A stretch of DNA of 64,000 nt, taken from assembly GCF_902499125.1 (NCBI RefSeq), contig NZ_CABVPX010000016.1, positions 117,166 to 181,165 on the forward strand. Direction: 5' to 3'. This document shows positions 17,954 through 27,284 of the stretch, piece by piece. A program made the translations under genes and the position numbers. Position 1 is the stretch's first letter. Each line of letters opens with the position of its first letter. Source of the stretch: Burkholderia arboris. GTDB lineage: Bacteria > Pseudomonadota > Gammaproteobacteria > Burkholderiales > Burkholderiaceae. The notes under the pieces are model-generated. The model was not told where the DNA came from and searched no databases. It saw only the letters and a program-made list of their open reading frames with translations.

Positions 17954-18592
17954 ATGAGTCTGCGTCTTGGCGACATCGCACCGGATTTCGAGCAGGAATC
18001 GAGCCTGGGCACCATCAAGTTTCACGACTGGCTCGGCAACAGCTGGGGCGTCCTGTTTTCCCATCCGGCCGACTACACGCCGGTGTGCACGACCGAACTC
18101 GGGCTGACCTCGAAGCTGAAGGGGGAATTCGAGAAACGCAACGTGAAGGTGATCGCGCTGTCGGTCGACGGCGTCGAATCGCACAAGGGCTGGATCAACG
18201 ACATCAACGAAACGCAGTCGACGGTCGTGGGCTTCCCGATCATCGCCGACGCGGACCGCAAGGTTTCGCAGCTGTACGACATGATCCACCCGAACGCGAA
18301 CGAAACGCTGACGGTGCGCTCGCTGTTCGTGATCGACCCGAACAAGAAGGTGCGGCTCACGATTACCTATCCGGCCAGCACCGGGCGCAACTTCGACGAA
18401 GTGCTGCGCGTGATCGATTCGCTGCAGCTGACCGACAACTACAAGGTCGCGACGCCCGGCAACTGGAAGGACGGCGACGACGTCGTGATCGTGCCGTCGC
18501 TGCAGGATCCGGAAGAGCTGAAGAAGCGTTTCCCGAAGGGCTTCAACGCGGTGCGTCCGTATCTGCGCCTGACGCCGCAGCCGAACAAGTAA
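17954..18592 (+). CDS. 1-Cys peroxiredoxin (Prx6 type)
   Basis: A 212-residue cytosolic peroxidase. The peroxidatic cysteine is Cys45 in HPADYTPVCTTE, and it is the only cysteine in the protein, so the enzyme must be of the 1-Cys type, resolved by an outside thiol. The C-terminal Prx6 extension, ending KRFPKGFNAVRPYLRLTPQP, is present. A GGAGGG sequence lies 7-12 nt before the start. Convergent with gcdH, sharing a terminator. Confidence 0.92.
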   Translation: MSLRLGDIAPDFEQESSLGTIKFHDWLGNSWGVLFSHPADYTPVCTTELGLTSKLKGEFEKRNVKVIALSVDGVESHKGWINDINETQSTVVGFPIIADADRKVSQLYDMIHPNANETLTVRSLFVIDPNKKVRLTITYPASTGRNFDEVLRVIDSLQLTDNYKVATPGNWKDGDDVVIVPSLQDPEELKKRFPKGFNAVRPYLRLTPQPNK

Positions 18593-18628
18593 GCATCGGC
18601 TGCCCGGAACCGCGGTTCCGATGAAAAA

Positions 18629-18665
18629 CGGCCCGCCCGGCAGTCATGCCGGGCGGGCCGTTTGT
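18629..18665. terminator. Bidirectional terminator between peroxiredoxin gene and gcdH
   Basis: A 13-bp perfect stem (CGGCCCGCCCGGC / GCCGGGCGGGCCG, 18629-18660) with a 6-nt loop, AAAAA before it and TTTGT after it, so it can work on both strands. Confidence 0.85.
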
Positions 18666-18714
18666 CTGGTGGCGCATGCGCGGCATCGCTGCCGCGTGCA
18701 TCGCATCCGGATGC

Positions 18715-19902
18715 TCAGAAGAATGCCTGGATGCCCGTCTGCGCGCGGCCGAGGATCAGCGCGTGGATGTCGTGCGTGCCTTCGTACGTGTTGACCACTT
18801 CGAGGTTCACGAGGTGGCGCGCGACGCCGAATTCGTCGGAGATGCCGTTGCCGCCGAGCATGTCGCGCGCGAGGCGGGCGATGTCGAGCGACTTGCCGCA
18901 CGAATTGCGCTTCATGATCGACGTGATCTCGACGGCCGCCGTGCCTTCGTCCTTCATCCGGCCGAGGCGCAGCACGCCTTGCAGGCCGAGCGTGATTTCG
19001 GTCTGCATGTCGGCGAGCTTCTTCTGGATCAGCTGGTTCGCGGCGAGCGGCCGGCCGAACTGCTGGCGGTCGAGCACGTACTGGCGCGCGGTGTGCCAGC
19101 AGGACTCGGCGGCGCCGAGCGCACCCCACGCGATCCCGTAGCGTGCCGAGTTCAGGCACGTGAACGGGCCGCGCAGGCCGCTCACGTTCGGCATCAGGTT
19201 CTCTTTGGGCACGAACACCTCGTCGAGGACGATCTCGCCGGTGATCGACGCGCGCAGCCCGACCTTGCCGTGGATTGCGGGTGCCGACAGGCCCTTCCAG
19301 CCCTTCTCGAGGATGAAGCCGCGGATCGCGTCCTTGCCGTTCTCCTCGAGCTTCGCCCACACGACGAACACGTCGGCGATCGGCGAGTTCGTGATCCACA
19401 TCTTCGCGCCGGACAGCGAGTAGCCGCCGGGCACCTTCTTCGCGCGCGTGACCATGCTGCCCGGATCGGAGCCGTGGTTCGGCTCGGTCAGGCCGAAGCA
19501 GCCGATCCATTCGCCGGTCGCGAGCTTCGGCAGGTATTTCTGCTTCTGCGCGTCCGAGCCGAATTCGTAGATCGGCACCATCACGAGCGACGACTGTACG
19601 GACATCATCGACCGGTAGCCCGAATCGACGCGCTCGACTTCGCGCGCGATCAGTCCGTAGCTCACGTAATTGAGGCCGGGGCCGCCGTATTCCTCGGGAA
19701 TCGTCGGGCCGAGCAGGCCGACTTCGCCCATCTCGCGGAAGATGGCCGCGTCGGTGCGCTCGTGGCGGAACGCTTCGGTGACGCGCGGCGCGAGCTTGTC
19801 CTGTGCGTACGCCTGCGCGGCATCGCGCACCATCCGCTCTTCTTCGGTCAGTTGCTGGTCGAGCAGCAGCGGATCGTCCCAATGAAAAGTTGCAGCGGTC
19901 AT
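18715..19902 (-). CDS. gcdH: Glutaryl-CoA dehydrogenase
   Basis: A 395-residue acyl-CoA dehydrogenase. Family motifs are in place: [32 protein letters not shown], and the catalytic base Glu374 in [17 protein letters not shown]. The sequence fits glutaryl-CoA dehydrogenase, which oxidises and decarboxylates glutaryl-CoA to crotonyl-CoA in lysine and tryptophan breakdown. The start at 19902 has AGGAG upstream. Divergent from an IclR gene with a shared palindrome between them, so it is probably under that regulator. An alternative is another short-chain acyl-CoA dehydrogenase. Confidence 0.88.
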   Translation of the reverse strand: MTAATFHWDDPLLLDQQLTEEERMVRDAAQAYAQDKLAPRVTEAFRHERTDAAIFREMGEVGLLGPTIPEEYGGPGLNYVSYGLIAREVERVDSGYRSMMSVQSSLVMVPIYEFGSDAQKQKYLPKLATGEWIGCFGLTEPNHGSDPGSMVTRAKKVPGGYSLSGAKMWITNSPIADVFVVWAKLEENGKDAIRGFILEKGWKGLSAPAIHGKVGLRASITGEIVLDEVFVPKENLMPNVSGLRGPFTCLNSARYGIAWGALGAAESCWHTARQYVLDRQQFGRPLAANQLIQKKLADMQTEITLGLQGVLRLGRMKDEGTAAVEITSIMKRNSCGKSLDIARLARDMLGGNGISDEFGVARHLVNLEVVNTYEGTHDIHALILGRAQTGIQAFF

Positions 19903-19966
19903 CGTTTCATCTCCTGTTGGTCCGGTCTTCCAGCCGGGCCCCATGCCAAAAGTTCGCTTGACTGTA

Positions 19967-19983
19967 GTTCCGCTGTGCGGAAC
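19967..19983. promoter_or_regulatory. Palindromic operator, IclR type, between gcdH and its regulator
   Basis: GTTCCGC-TGT-GCGGAAC is a perfect 7-bp inverted repeat with a 3-nt centre, the form seen in many IclR-family operators. It lies 65 nt from the gcdH start and 35 nt from the IclR start, well placed to control both. Confidence 0.7.
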
Positions 19984-20017
19984 AATGTTTTGCAAATCGA
20001 ACCCAGTGTAGCACCAG

Positions 20018-20809
20018 ATGACACTTTCAACCATCGACGAAACCACGATCGACGAGCGCAAGTTCGTCGTCGCGCTCGCGCGCGGGCTCGACCTGTTGCG
20101 CGCATTCCGACCCGGCGAGACGATGCTCGGCAACCGCGACTTCGCGGAGCGCACGGGGCTGCCGAAGGCGACGGTGAACCGGCTCGCGTACACGCTGACC
20201 GTGCTCGGCTACCTGCGCTACGACGAGACGCTCGGAAAGTATGCGCTCGACGCCGGCGTGCTGTCGCTCGGCTACGCGCTGCTGTCGGGGGCGGGGACGC
20301 TCGACCTGGCGCGGCCGCACATGCAGGCGCTCGCGCGCGAGATCGGCGCGGCCGTGTCGCTCGGCTGCCGCGACGGGCTCGACATGATCTATCTGGAGAC
20401 GATCCGCAGCGAGACCGCGCTGACGCTCGGGCTCGCGCCCGGTTCGCGGCTGTCGATGTTGACGAGCTCGATGGGGCGGGCGTACCTGGCCGTGCAGCCG
20501 GAGGACGTGCGCCGCGCGCTCTATGCGGAACTGCATCGCGCGGCCGGCGGCGCGGCCGACGCCGACGCGCTCGTTGCCGCCGCGCAGCACGCGGTGGCCG
20601 AGTTTTCGGCGGGCGGGTGCTGCTATTCGTTCCGCGCGTGGCACATGGACGTGAACGCGGCGGCCGTGCCGTTTCGCGAGCCGCGCGAGGGGCGCTGGCT
20701 GATCCTGAGTTGCAGCGGCCCCGCGTCGTCGATGGACGAAACGTACTTTCGCACGCAGGTCGGACCGAAGCTGAAGGCGCTCGCGCAGCGGCTCGGGCAG
20801 ACGGTCTGA
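20018..20809 (+). CDS. IclR-family transcriptional regulator
   Basis: A 263-residue protein with an N-terminal winged helix (about residues 15-75; [28 protein letters not shown]) and a C-terminal IclR effector domain (about 95-260). Divergent from gcdH across 115 nt that hold a perfect palindrome, so it most likely controls gcdH and itself in response to an acyl-CoA pathway metabolite. The effector is unknown. Confidence 0.88.
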   Translation: MTLSTIDETTIDERKFVVALARGLDLLRAFRPGETMLGNRDFAERTGLPKATVNRLAYTLTVLGYLRYDETLGKYALDAGVLSLGYALLSGAGTLDLARPHMQALAREIGAAVSLGCRDGLDMIYLETIRSETALTLGLAPGSRLSMLTSSMGRAYLAVQPEDVRRALYAELHRAAGGAADADALVAAAQHAVAEFSAGGCCYSFRAWHMDVNAAAVPFREPREGRWLILSCSGPASSMDETYFRTQVGPKLKALAQRLGQTV

Positions 20810-20811
20810 GC

Positions 20812-20846
20812 ATGGCGGCGCGCGGCGGCTGCCGTCGCGCCGCCAT
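20812..20846 (+). terminator. Hairpin after the IclR gene
   Basis: An 11-bp inverted repeat (ATGGCGGCGCG / CGCGCCGCCAT) immediately follows the IclR stop codon. No T-run follows, so strength as a terminator is uncertain. Confidence 0.4.
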
Positions 20847-20957
20847 CGCTTCGCACGCGGTGTGCGTGGGCACGGGAGAGGGGGCTGCCGCCGTCTCTTG
20901 TGCGGCGGCCGAACCGCGCTCATCATCGGTCGCTAGTTCCCGACGACGAGGTTTGCG

Positions 20958-21368
20958 ATGTCTCACCCGGAATCGATGGAGGGCGGATGCGCGTGCGGCG
21001 CGGTCCGCTACCGTATTGCCCACGTGCCGACCGATGCGGGCTTCTGCCACTGCCGGCTCTGTCAGCGTACGACTGGCGCGGCGGTCGTCGCATCGGCATC
21101 GGTGCCGATCGACGGTTTCGAATATCTGCAGGGCGAGCCGATCGTCTACGCGTCGAGCGCGTGGGGCGAACGGCGTTTCTGCGGCCGTTGCGGCGCGCAG
21201 CTCGAATACCGGCGCTCCGATGCGCCGCAGACGGTCGAGATCAATGCCGCGACGCTCGACGAGCGGTCGCGGCTGCGTCCGGCGTGGCATGTCTGGTATC
21301 GGGATCGTTTCCCGGGCGTCGAGATCGGCGACGAACTGCCGAAGTACGACGATGACGGGAGACCGTAA
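20958..21368 (+). CDS. GFA / CENP-V family zinc protein
   Basis: A 136-residue protein with the cysteine set of the glutathione-dependent formaldehyde-activating (GFA) family: GGCACGAVRY near residue 10, CHCRLC near residue 30 and FCGRCGAQLEY near residue 75, which bind zinc. Function in this family is mostly unproven; some members bind glutathione adducts. It stands alone between the IclR gene and a convergent EAL gene. Confidence 0.85.
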   Translation: MSHPESMEGGCACGAVRYRIAHVPTDAGFCHCRLCQRTTGAAVVASASVPIDGFEYLQGEPIVYASSAWGERRFCGRCGAQLEYRRSDAPQTVEINAATLDERSRLRPAWHVWYRDRFPGVEIGDELPKYDDDGRP

Positions 21369-21500
21369 ACGGTAACCGCCGGTACGGGCGGGCAGGCGCG
21401 GGGCAGCCGCGCGCGCCGGTAACACCCTCTTGCGGGCATCACGACATCCGGGCCTGCCTCCGGCGCGCCGCTCCCCGCGCGCGCCTTCCACGCCCGCGGC

Positions 21501-22304
21501 TCAGGCCGTCACGACCTTCGCGAATACAGGCCCCTGCATGAACCGCACGTCGTGCTGGCGCAGCAGCTCGCACTGCGTCTCGTCGACGACGCCGTCGAAG
21601 ATCAGCGGAATCCGCACGCGCTGCGCATAGGCGACGAGCGCCTTGACCATCCCGTCGCGCAACGCGATGCCCGCATCCATCTTGATGTAGTCCGGGCGTG
21701 CCATGTCCGATTCGACCGCGAGGATGCGGCCCGGGTCGGGCAGCTTGTCCGCGACCTTGAAGCCGTGATGCTGGTAGCTGCGCGTCAGGTAGCCGAGGAA
21801 CGTCTTGTGGGCGACCGCGACCGCCGGCAGCTCGATCACGATCCGCTCGGCTGGCAGCCCGAAGCGCTGCAGCACCGACGAGAAATGCTTGCCGTGGTCG
21901 TACTTCACGCTCTTGAGCAGCCGCTCGTGCACGCGCAGGAACAGCAGCCCGTGGCGCTGTGCGCCGAAGAAATTGATCGCGTGCAGCGCGCGCGACAGGC
22001 GGTCGATCGCGACGAGGGTCTGGTCTTCGACGGCCGAATCGACCGGATCGTGCGGCGCGCCCGTGACGAGCGTGACGGCCTGGAAGCCGAGCTCGTCGCC
22101 GTAGCGCGCGATCGCATCGGCGAACGACGTCGATTGCGGCGAGCCGGGCATCGTCACGTCGTAGATCGGTTCGTAGGCGCTGGCGAGCGTGCGCTCGGGC
22201 AGATTCGCGCACGCGGTGCCGCCTTCGGCCAGCGCGAGGTGTTCCCGCAGATATGGCAGTTGCCCGGCACGGGCGACCAGCTCGGGGATGGTGGGCGGAA
22301 TCAT
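21501..22304 (-). CDS. Degenerate EAL-domain protein
   Basis: A 267-residue protein that follows the EAL fold but with most catalytic motifs altered: YEPIYDV in place of the EAL start, FDGVVDE where AEGVE is expected, and VADKLPDPGRI where the DDFGTG loop should be. The segments VIELPA, PDYIKMDAGIA and VRFMQGPVFAK mark the fold. It is therefore more likely a c-di-GMP binding or protein-interaction module than a phosphodiesterase. Divergent from the homogentisate operon, which may be chance. Confidence 0.65.
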   Translation of the reverse strand: MIPPTIPELVARAGQLPYLREHLALAEGGTACANLPERTLASAYEPIYDVTMPGSPQSTSFADAIARYGDELGFQAVTLVTGAPHDPVDSAVEDQTLVAIDRLSRALHAINFFGAQRHGLLFLRVHERLLKSVKYDHGKHFSSVLQRFGLPAERIVIELPAVAVAHKTFLGYLTRSYQHHGFKVADKLPDPGRILAVESDMARPDYIKMDAGIALRDGMVKALVAYAQRVRIPLIFDGVVDETQCELLRQHDVRFMQGPVFAKVVTA

Positions 22305-22656
22305 CGGCGTGAAAAGGAAAAATGGCGGCCGAAAGGGCCGCCTCTTCTCTCGATATTAGCAGCGCGCGCCGCGCTCGGCTTGGCGTTTCGCTCATATGGT
22401 TATCCCGTCCCGGGGGCAGTGCCTAGGGTTTACGTTGATTTCACTATTCGTAATTGGTTTTACTATTCGTAAATTCAAGATTTGTCGCCGATCAAGAAAT
22501 GCGGCAGGCGGGTGCCGCGAGACGGCGCCGTTCGCGAATCAACAGGAAGCAAGGAGCGAGACGTGGCGGTTGACAGGACAGGCGGGCAGGCGCGCCGGCA
22601 GGAGACGGAAGGAACGACGGGCGCGCCGGTGCGCGCGCGGCAGGGTTGAGGAGCGG
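22305..22656. other. Control region between the EAL gene and the homogentisate operon
   Basis: A 352-nt gap, AT-richer in the middle (22420-22500). It contains two direct copies of ACTATTCGTAA described separately and is the likely promoter region of the downstream operon. No full-length gene is convincing here. Confidence 0.6.
22443..22472. repeat. Two direct repeats ACTATTCGTAA, 19 bp apart
   Basis: Identical 11-bp copies at 22443-22453 and 22462-22472, with similar T-rich flanks, about 190 nt upstream of the hydroxylase start. Spacing near two helical turns suggests a tandem regulator site for the homogentisate operon. Confidence 0.6.
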
Positions 22657-24318
22657 ATGGCGACTATGAGCATCGATTACCAGACGCTGAAGTTCGAGTA
22701 CCGCGCGCGCGCGCACGACGCGGCCATCCACCCGGTGATCGTTGTCGGCGCGGGCCCGGTGGGCCTCGCGGCCGCGATCGACCTCGCGCAGCAGGGCGTG
22801 CCCGTCGTGCTGCTCGACGACGACGACACGCTATCGACCGGCTCGCGCGCGATCTGCTTCGCGAAGCGCACGCTCGAGATCTTCGACCGGCTCGGCTGCG
22901 GCGAGCGCTTCGTCGACAAGGGCGTGAGCTGGCACGTCGGCAAGGTGTTCCTGCAGGCCGAGCAGCTGTACGCCTTCGACCTGCTGCCCGAGGAAGGGCA
23001 TGCGCGCCCCGCGTTCATCAACCTGCAGCAGTACTACGTCGAAGGCTATCTGGCCGACCGCGCGTTCGAGCTGCCGAACATCGACATCCGCTGGAAGCAC
23101 AAGGTGACGGGTATCGCGCAGTCGGCCGAACACGCGGTGCTGACGATCGAGACGCCGGACGGCGTCGCGACGCTGCACGCGCAGTACGTGATCGCGGCCG
23201 ACGGCTCGCGCAGCCTGATGCGCGCGCTGATGGGCCTCGAAAGCCACGGCCGCACGTTCAAGGATCGCTTCCTGATCGCCGACGTGAAGATGAAGGCGGA
23301 GTTTCCGACCGAGCGCTGGTTCTGGTTCGATCCTCCGTTCCACCCGAACCAGTCGGTGCTGCTGCATCGCCAGCCGGACAACGTGTGGCGCATCGACTTC
23401 CAGCTTGGCTGGGACGCCGACCCCGTCGTCGAGAAGCAGCCGGAGCGCGTGATTCCGCGCGTGCGTGCGCTGCTCGGGCCGGACGTCGAGTTCGAACTCG
23501 AATGGGTGAGCGTCTATACGTTCCGCTGCCAGCGGATGGACACGTTCCGTCACGGCCGCGTGCTGTTCGCGGGCGACTCCGCGCACGGCGTGTCGCCGTT
23601 CGGCGCGCGCGGCGCGAACAGCGGCGTGCAGGACGCGGACAACCTCGCGTGGAAGCTGAAGCTCGTGCTCGACGGCGGCTCGGCAGACAGCCTGCTCGAC
23701 ACGTATGCGAGCGAGCGCGAGTTCGCGGCCGACGAGAACATCCGCAACTCGACACGCTCGACCGACTTCATCACGCCGAAGAGTGCGGTGTCGCGCGTGT
23801 TCCGCGATGCGACGCTGAAGCTTGCGCGCGACTGCGAGTTCGCGCGCAAGCTCGTGAACAGCGGCCGCCTGTCGGTGCCGGCGGTGCTGGCCGATTCGCC
23901 GCTGAACACGCCCGATCGCGGTGCCGACACGTTTGCTGGTGCGATGCGGCCGGGCGCGGCGGCGGCCGATGCGCCGGTACGCGTGCAGGGTGCGTCGGGC
24001 TGGCTGCTGCAGCGTCTGCGCGGCGGCTTCACCGGCGTGCTGTTCGGGTTGCCGGGCGATGCGGCTGCGCTCGCCAGGGCCGTCGACGGCCTCGCGCTGC
24101 CGGTGCGTCCGGTACTCGTCGTGCCGGCCGGGCACGCGCAGCCGGTGGCCGGCGTCGACGTCGTGGAGGACGTCGACGGATTCGCCGCGCAACGCTACGA
24201 CGCGCAGCCGGGCACGTTCTACCTGCTGCGCCCCGACCAGCATGTTTGCGCGCGCATGCGCACGCTCGATCGTCAGGCGATTGCCGACGCACTGGCGCGC
24301 GCGACCTGCGCACGCTGA
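22657..24318 (+). CDS. FAD-dependent aromatic hydroxylase, MhaA/MhpA-like
   Basis: A 553-residue flavin monooxygenase with an N-terminal FAD site (VIVVGAGPVGLAAAIDL, about residues 27-43), a central substrate domain, the second FAD motif VLFAGDSAHGVSPFGARGANSG (about 302-323) and a C-terminal thioredoxin-like tail. Followed by a small DUF2783 gene, an aromatic-acid transporter, hmgA and fahA, which suggests it makes homogentisate, for example as the large subunit of 3-hydroxyphenylacetate 6-hydroxylase (MhaA of Pseudomonas putida U). The exact substrate is inferred. Start 22657 has GAGGAG only 3 nt away; 22666 is an alternative. Confidence 0.78.
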   Translation: MATMSIDYQTLKFEYRARAHDAAIHPVIVVGAGPVGLAAAIDLAQQGVPVVLLDDDDTLSTGSRAICFAKRTLEIFDRLGCGERFVDKGVSWHVGKVFLQAEQLYAFDLLPEEGHARPAFINLQQYYVEGYLADRAFELPNIDIRWKHKVTGIAQSAEHAVLTIETPDGVATLHAQYVIAADGSRSLMRALMGLESHGRTFKDRFLIADVKMKAEFPTERWFWFDPPFHPNQSVLLHRQPDNVWRIDFQLGWDADPVVEKQPERVIPRVRALLGPDVEFELEWVSVYTFRCQRMDTFRHGRVLFAGDSAHGVSPFGARGANSGVQDADNLAWKLKLVLDGGSADSLLDTYASEREFAADENIRNSTRSTDFITPKSAVSRVFRDATLKLARDCEFARKLVNSGRLSVPAVLADSPLNTPDRGADTFAGAMRPGAAAADAPVRVQGASGWLLQRLRGGFTGVLFGLPGDAAALARAVDGLALPVRPVLVVPAGHAQPVAGVDVVEDVDGFAAQRYDAQPGTFYLLRPDQHVCARMRTLDRQAIADALARATCAR

Positions 24319-24345
24319 ATACGACAAAGACACCGGAGACCCGTC

Positions 24346-24576
24346 ATGCCCTCACTCGACACCCGCCCGCGCCTGGCCGACCCCGACGCGTTCTACGAAG
24401 CGCTGATCGACATGCATCGCGACCTGTCCGACGCCGACAGCCAGCTCGTCAACGCGAAGCTGATCCTGCTGCTCGCGAACCAGATCGGCGATGCCGACGT
24501 GTTGCGCGAAGCGATGGCGCTCGCGCGCCAGGGCGTGACGCCGCCCGTGCACCCGGCCGCCGAGGTGGCGCAATGA
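24346..24576 (+). CDS. Small DUF2783 protein, possible hydroxylase coupling protein (MhaB-like)
   Basis: A 76-residue, fully helical-looking acidic protein (FYEALIDMHRDLSDADSQLVNAKLILLLANQIGD). It sits 27 nt after the flavin hydroxylase and overlaps the transporter start (ATGA). In Pseudomonas putida U the 3-hydroxyphenylacetate hydroxylase needs a small coupling protein, MhaB, encoded just after MhaA; size and place fit, but I cannot align the two. Otherwise call it DUF2783 of unknown role. Confidence 0.7.
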   Translation: MPSLDTRPRLADPDAFYEALIDMHRDLSDADSQLVNAKLILLLANQIGDADVLREAMALARQGVTPPVHPAAEVAQ

Positions 24577-25934
24577 GCGCGGCGCCGGCCGACGCGCGCG
24601 TGCTCGAAGTCGAGCGCGTGATCGACGAGACCCATCGCCCGGGCTTTCACTGGATGCTGCTCGTGCTGTGCGGGCTGTGCCTCGTGATCGACGGGTTCGA
24701 TGCGCAGGCGATGGGCTACGTCGCGCCCAGCGTGATCGCCGAATGGGGCGTGCCGAAGCAGGCGCTCGGCCCCGTGTTCAGCGCGAGCCTGTTCGGGATG
24801 CTGCTCGGTGCGCTCGGGCTGTCGGTGCTCGCCGACCGGATCGGGCGGCGCCCGGTGCTGATCGGCTCGACGCTGTTCTTCGCGGTGACGATGCTCGCGA
24901 CGCCGTTTGCGGGTTCGATCCCGGTGCTGATGGCGTTGCGCTTCGTCACGGGGCTCGGCCTCGGCTGCATCATGCCGAACGCGATGGCGCTGGTCGGCGA
25001 GTTCAGCCCGGCCGCGCATCGCGTGAAGCGGATGATGATCGTGTCGTGCGGCTTCACGCTCGGCGCGGCGATCGGCGGCTTCATCAGCGCCGCGCTGATT
25101 CCGGCATTCGGCTGGCGTTCGGTGTTTTTCGTCGGCGGCGCGGTGCCGCTCGTGCTGACCATCGCGATGGTCGCGCGGCTGCCCGAGTCGCTGCAGTTCC
25201 TGGTGCTGAAAGGGCGTGTCGTGCAGGCGCGCGACTGGCTCGCGCGATTCGCGCCGCAAGCCGGCATCGATGCGAACACGCGCATCGTCGTGCGCGAACG
25301 CGCGGCGAGCGGCGCACCGGTCGCCGAACTGTTCAGCCACGGCCGCCTGCCGGTCACGCTGCTGCTGTGGGCGATCAGCTTCATGAACCTGATCGATCTG
25401 TATTTCCTGTCGAACTGGCTGCCGACCGTGATGCGCGATGCCGGTTATTCGCCGGGCACGGCGGTGATCGTCGGCACGGTGCTGCAAACGGGCGGCGTGG
25501 TCGGCACGCTGTCGCTCGGCTGGTTCATCGAACGTTACGGCTTCGTGCGCGTGCTGTTCGTGTGCTTCGCGTGCGCGGCCGTGTCGGTGGGGCTGATCGG
25601 TTCGGTCGCGCATGCGCTGCCGTGGCTGCTGGTCGTCGTGTTCGCGGGCGGATTCTGCGTGGTCGGCGGGCAGCCGGCCGTGAACGCGCTCGCGGGCCAG
25701 TACTACCCGACGTCGCTGCGCTCGACGGGCATCGGCTGGAGCCTCGGCATCGGCCGGATCGGCTCGGTGCTCGGGCCGCTCGTCGGCGGGCAACTGATTG
25801 CGCTCAACTGGTCGAACGGCGCGCTGTTCCATGCGGCCGCGGTGCCCGTGCTGTGCTCGGCGCTGTTCGTCCTCGGGCTCGCCGGTGTGACGCGGCGCAA
25901 TGGCGTGCAGGCGCCGAATGCCGCGATGAATTGA
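24573..25934 (+). CDS. MFS transporter, aromatic acid:H+ symporter (AAHS) type
   Basis: A 453-residue, 12-helix MFS protein. The AAHS hallmark DGFDAQAMGY sits in the first helix, and LADRIGRRPVL lies in the loop after the second. Start is translationally coupled to the DUF2783 gene. Within a homogentisate operon, a hydroxyphenylacetate-type acid is the likely cargo. Confidence 0.85.
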   Translation: MSAAPADARVLEVERVIDETHRPGFHWMLLVLCGLCLVIDGFDAQAMGYVAPSVIAEWGVPKQALGPVFSASLFGMLLGALGLSVLADRIGRRPVLIGSTLFFAVTMLATPFAGSIPVLMALRFVTGLGLGCIMPNAMALVGEFSPAAHRVKRMMIVSCGFTLGAAIGGFISAALIPAFGWRSVFFVGGAVPLVLTIAMVARLPESLQFLVLKGRVVQARDWLARFAPQAGIDANTRIVVRERAASGAPVAELFSHGRLPVTLLLWAISFMNLIDLYFLSNWLPTVMRDAGYSPGTAVIVGTVLQTGGVVGTLSLGWFIERYGFVRVLFVCFACAAVSVGLIGSVAHALPWLLVVVFAGGFCVVGGQPAVNALAGQYYPTSLRSTGIGWSLGIGRIGSVLGPLVGGQLIALNWSNGALFHAAAVPVLCSALFVLGLAGVTRRNGVQAPNAAMN

Positions 25935-25949
25935 GGGAGAAAGGAAACG

Positions 25950-27284
25950 ATGACGCTTGACCTGTCGAAACCGGCAACCGCCGGCTACCTGAGCGGTTTC
26001 GGGAACGAATTCGCCACCGAGGCACTGCCCGGTGCGTTGCCGCACGGCCGCAACTCGCCGCAGCGCGCGCCGTATGGACTGTACGCGGAGCAACTGTCGG
26101 GCACCGCGTTCACCGCGCCGCGCGGCCACAACCGTCGCTCGTGGCTGTACCGCATCCGTCCGGCCGCCGTGCACCGGCCGTTCGAGCCGTACGCGGGCCC
26201 GCAGCGGCTCGTGTCGGAATTCGGCGATTCGGCCGACGTGCCGCCGACGCCGCCGAACCAGCTGCGCTGGGATCCGCTGCCAATGCCGGCCGAGCCGACC
26301 GATTTCGTCGACGGGCTCGTGACGATGGCCGGTAACGGCTCGGCCGCCGCGATGAACGGCTGCGCGATCCACCTGTATGCGGCGAACCGCTCGATGCAGG
26401 ACCGCTTCTTCTACAGCGCGGACGGCGAACTGCTGATCGTGCCGCAGCAGGGGCGCCTGTTCATCGCGACCGAATTCGGCCGGGTCGACGTCGAGCCGTT
26501 CGAGATCGCGGTGATCCCGCGTGGCGTGCGGTTTGCCGTCACGCTGCCGGACGGCGACGCACGCGGCTACATCTGCGAGAACTTCGGCGCGCAATTGCGC
26601 CTGCCGGATCTCGGCCCGATCGGCTCGAACGGTCTCGCGAACCCGCGCGACTTCCTGACGCCGCAGGCCGCGTACGAAGACCGCGAAGGCGCGTTCGAGC
26701 TGATCGCGAAGCTGAACGGCCGCCTGTGGCGCGCGGATATCGGCCATTCGCCGCTCGACGTCGTCGCGTGGCACGGCAACTACGCGCCGTACAAATACGA
26801 CCTGCGCCTGTTCAACACGATCGGCTCGATCAGCTTCGACCATCCCGATCCGTCGATCTTCCTCGTGCTGCAGTCGCAGAGCGACACGCCGGGCGTCGAC
26901 ACGATCGACTTCGTGATCTTCCCGCCGCGCTGGCTCGCGGCCGAGGATACGTTCCGCCCGCCGTGGTTCCACCGCAACGTCGCGAGCGAGTTCATGGGGC
27001 TCGTGCACGGCGCGTACGACGCGAAGGCCGAAGGCTTCGTGCCGGGCGGCGCGAGCCTGCACAACTGCATGTCGGGCCACGGGCCCGACGCGGACACGTT
27101 CGAGAAGGCGTCCGCGAGCGACACGACGAAGCCGCACAAGGTCGACGCGACGATGGCGTTCATGTTCGAGACCCGCACGCTGATCCGGCCGACGCGCTAT
27201 GCGCTCGACACCGCGCAGCTGCAGGCCGACTACTTCGAATGCTGGCAAGGCATCAGGAAACACTTCAATCCGGAGCAACGATGA
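25950..27284 (+). CDS. hmgA: Homogentisate 1,2-dioxygenase
   Basis: A 444-residue cupin dioxygenase that opens the homogentisate ring to maleylacetoacetate. Starts [20 protein letters not shown], the conserved N-terminus. The iron ligands of the family are in place: His341 and Glu347 in [13 protein letters not shown], and His371 in [26 protein letters not shown] precedes the ATG. Overlaps fahA by 4 nt. Confidence 0.97.
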   Translation: MTLDLSKPATAGYLSGFGNEFATEALPGALPHGRNSPQRAPYGLYAEQLSGTAFTAPRGHNRRSWLYRIRPAAVHRPFEPYAGPQRLVSEFGDSADVPPTPPNQLRWDPLPMPAEPTDFVDGLVTMAGNGSAAAMNGCAIHLYAANRSMQDRFFYSADGELLIVPQQGRLFIATEFGRVDVEPFEIAVIPRGVRFAVTLPDGDARGYICENFGAQLRLPDLGPIGSNGLANPRDFLTPQAAYEDREGAFELIAKLNGRLWRADIGHSPLDVVAWHGNYAPYKYDLRLFNTIGSISFDHPDPSIFLVLQSQSDTPGVDTIDFVIFPPRWLAAEDTFRPPWFHRNVASEFMGLVHGAYDAKAEGFVPGGASLHNCMSGHGPDADTFEKASASDTTKPHKVDATMAFMFETRTLIRPTRYALDTAQLQADYFECWQGIRKHFNPEQR

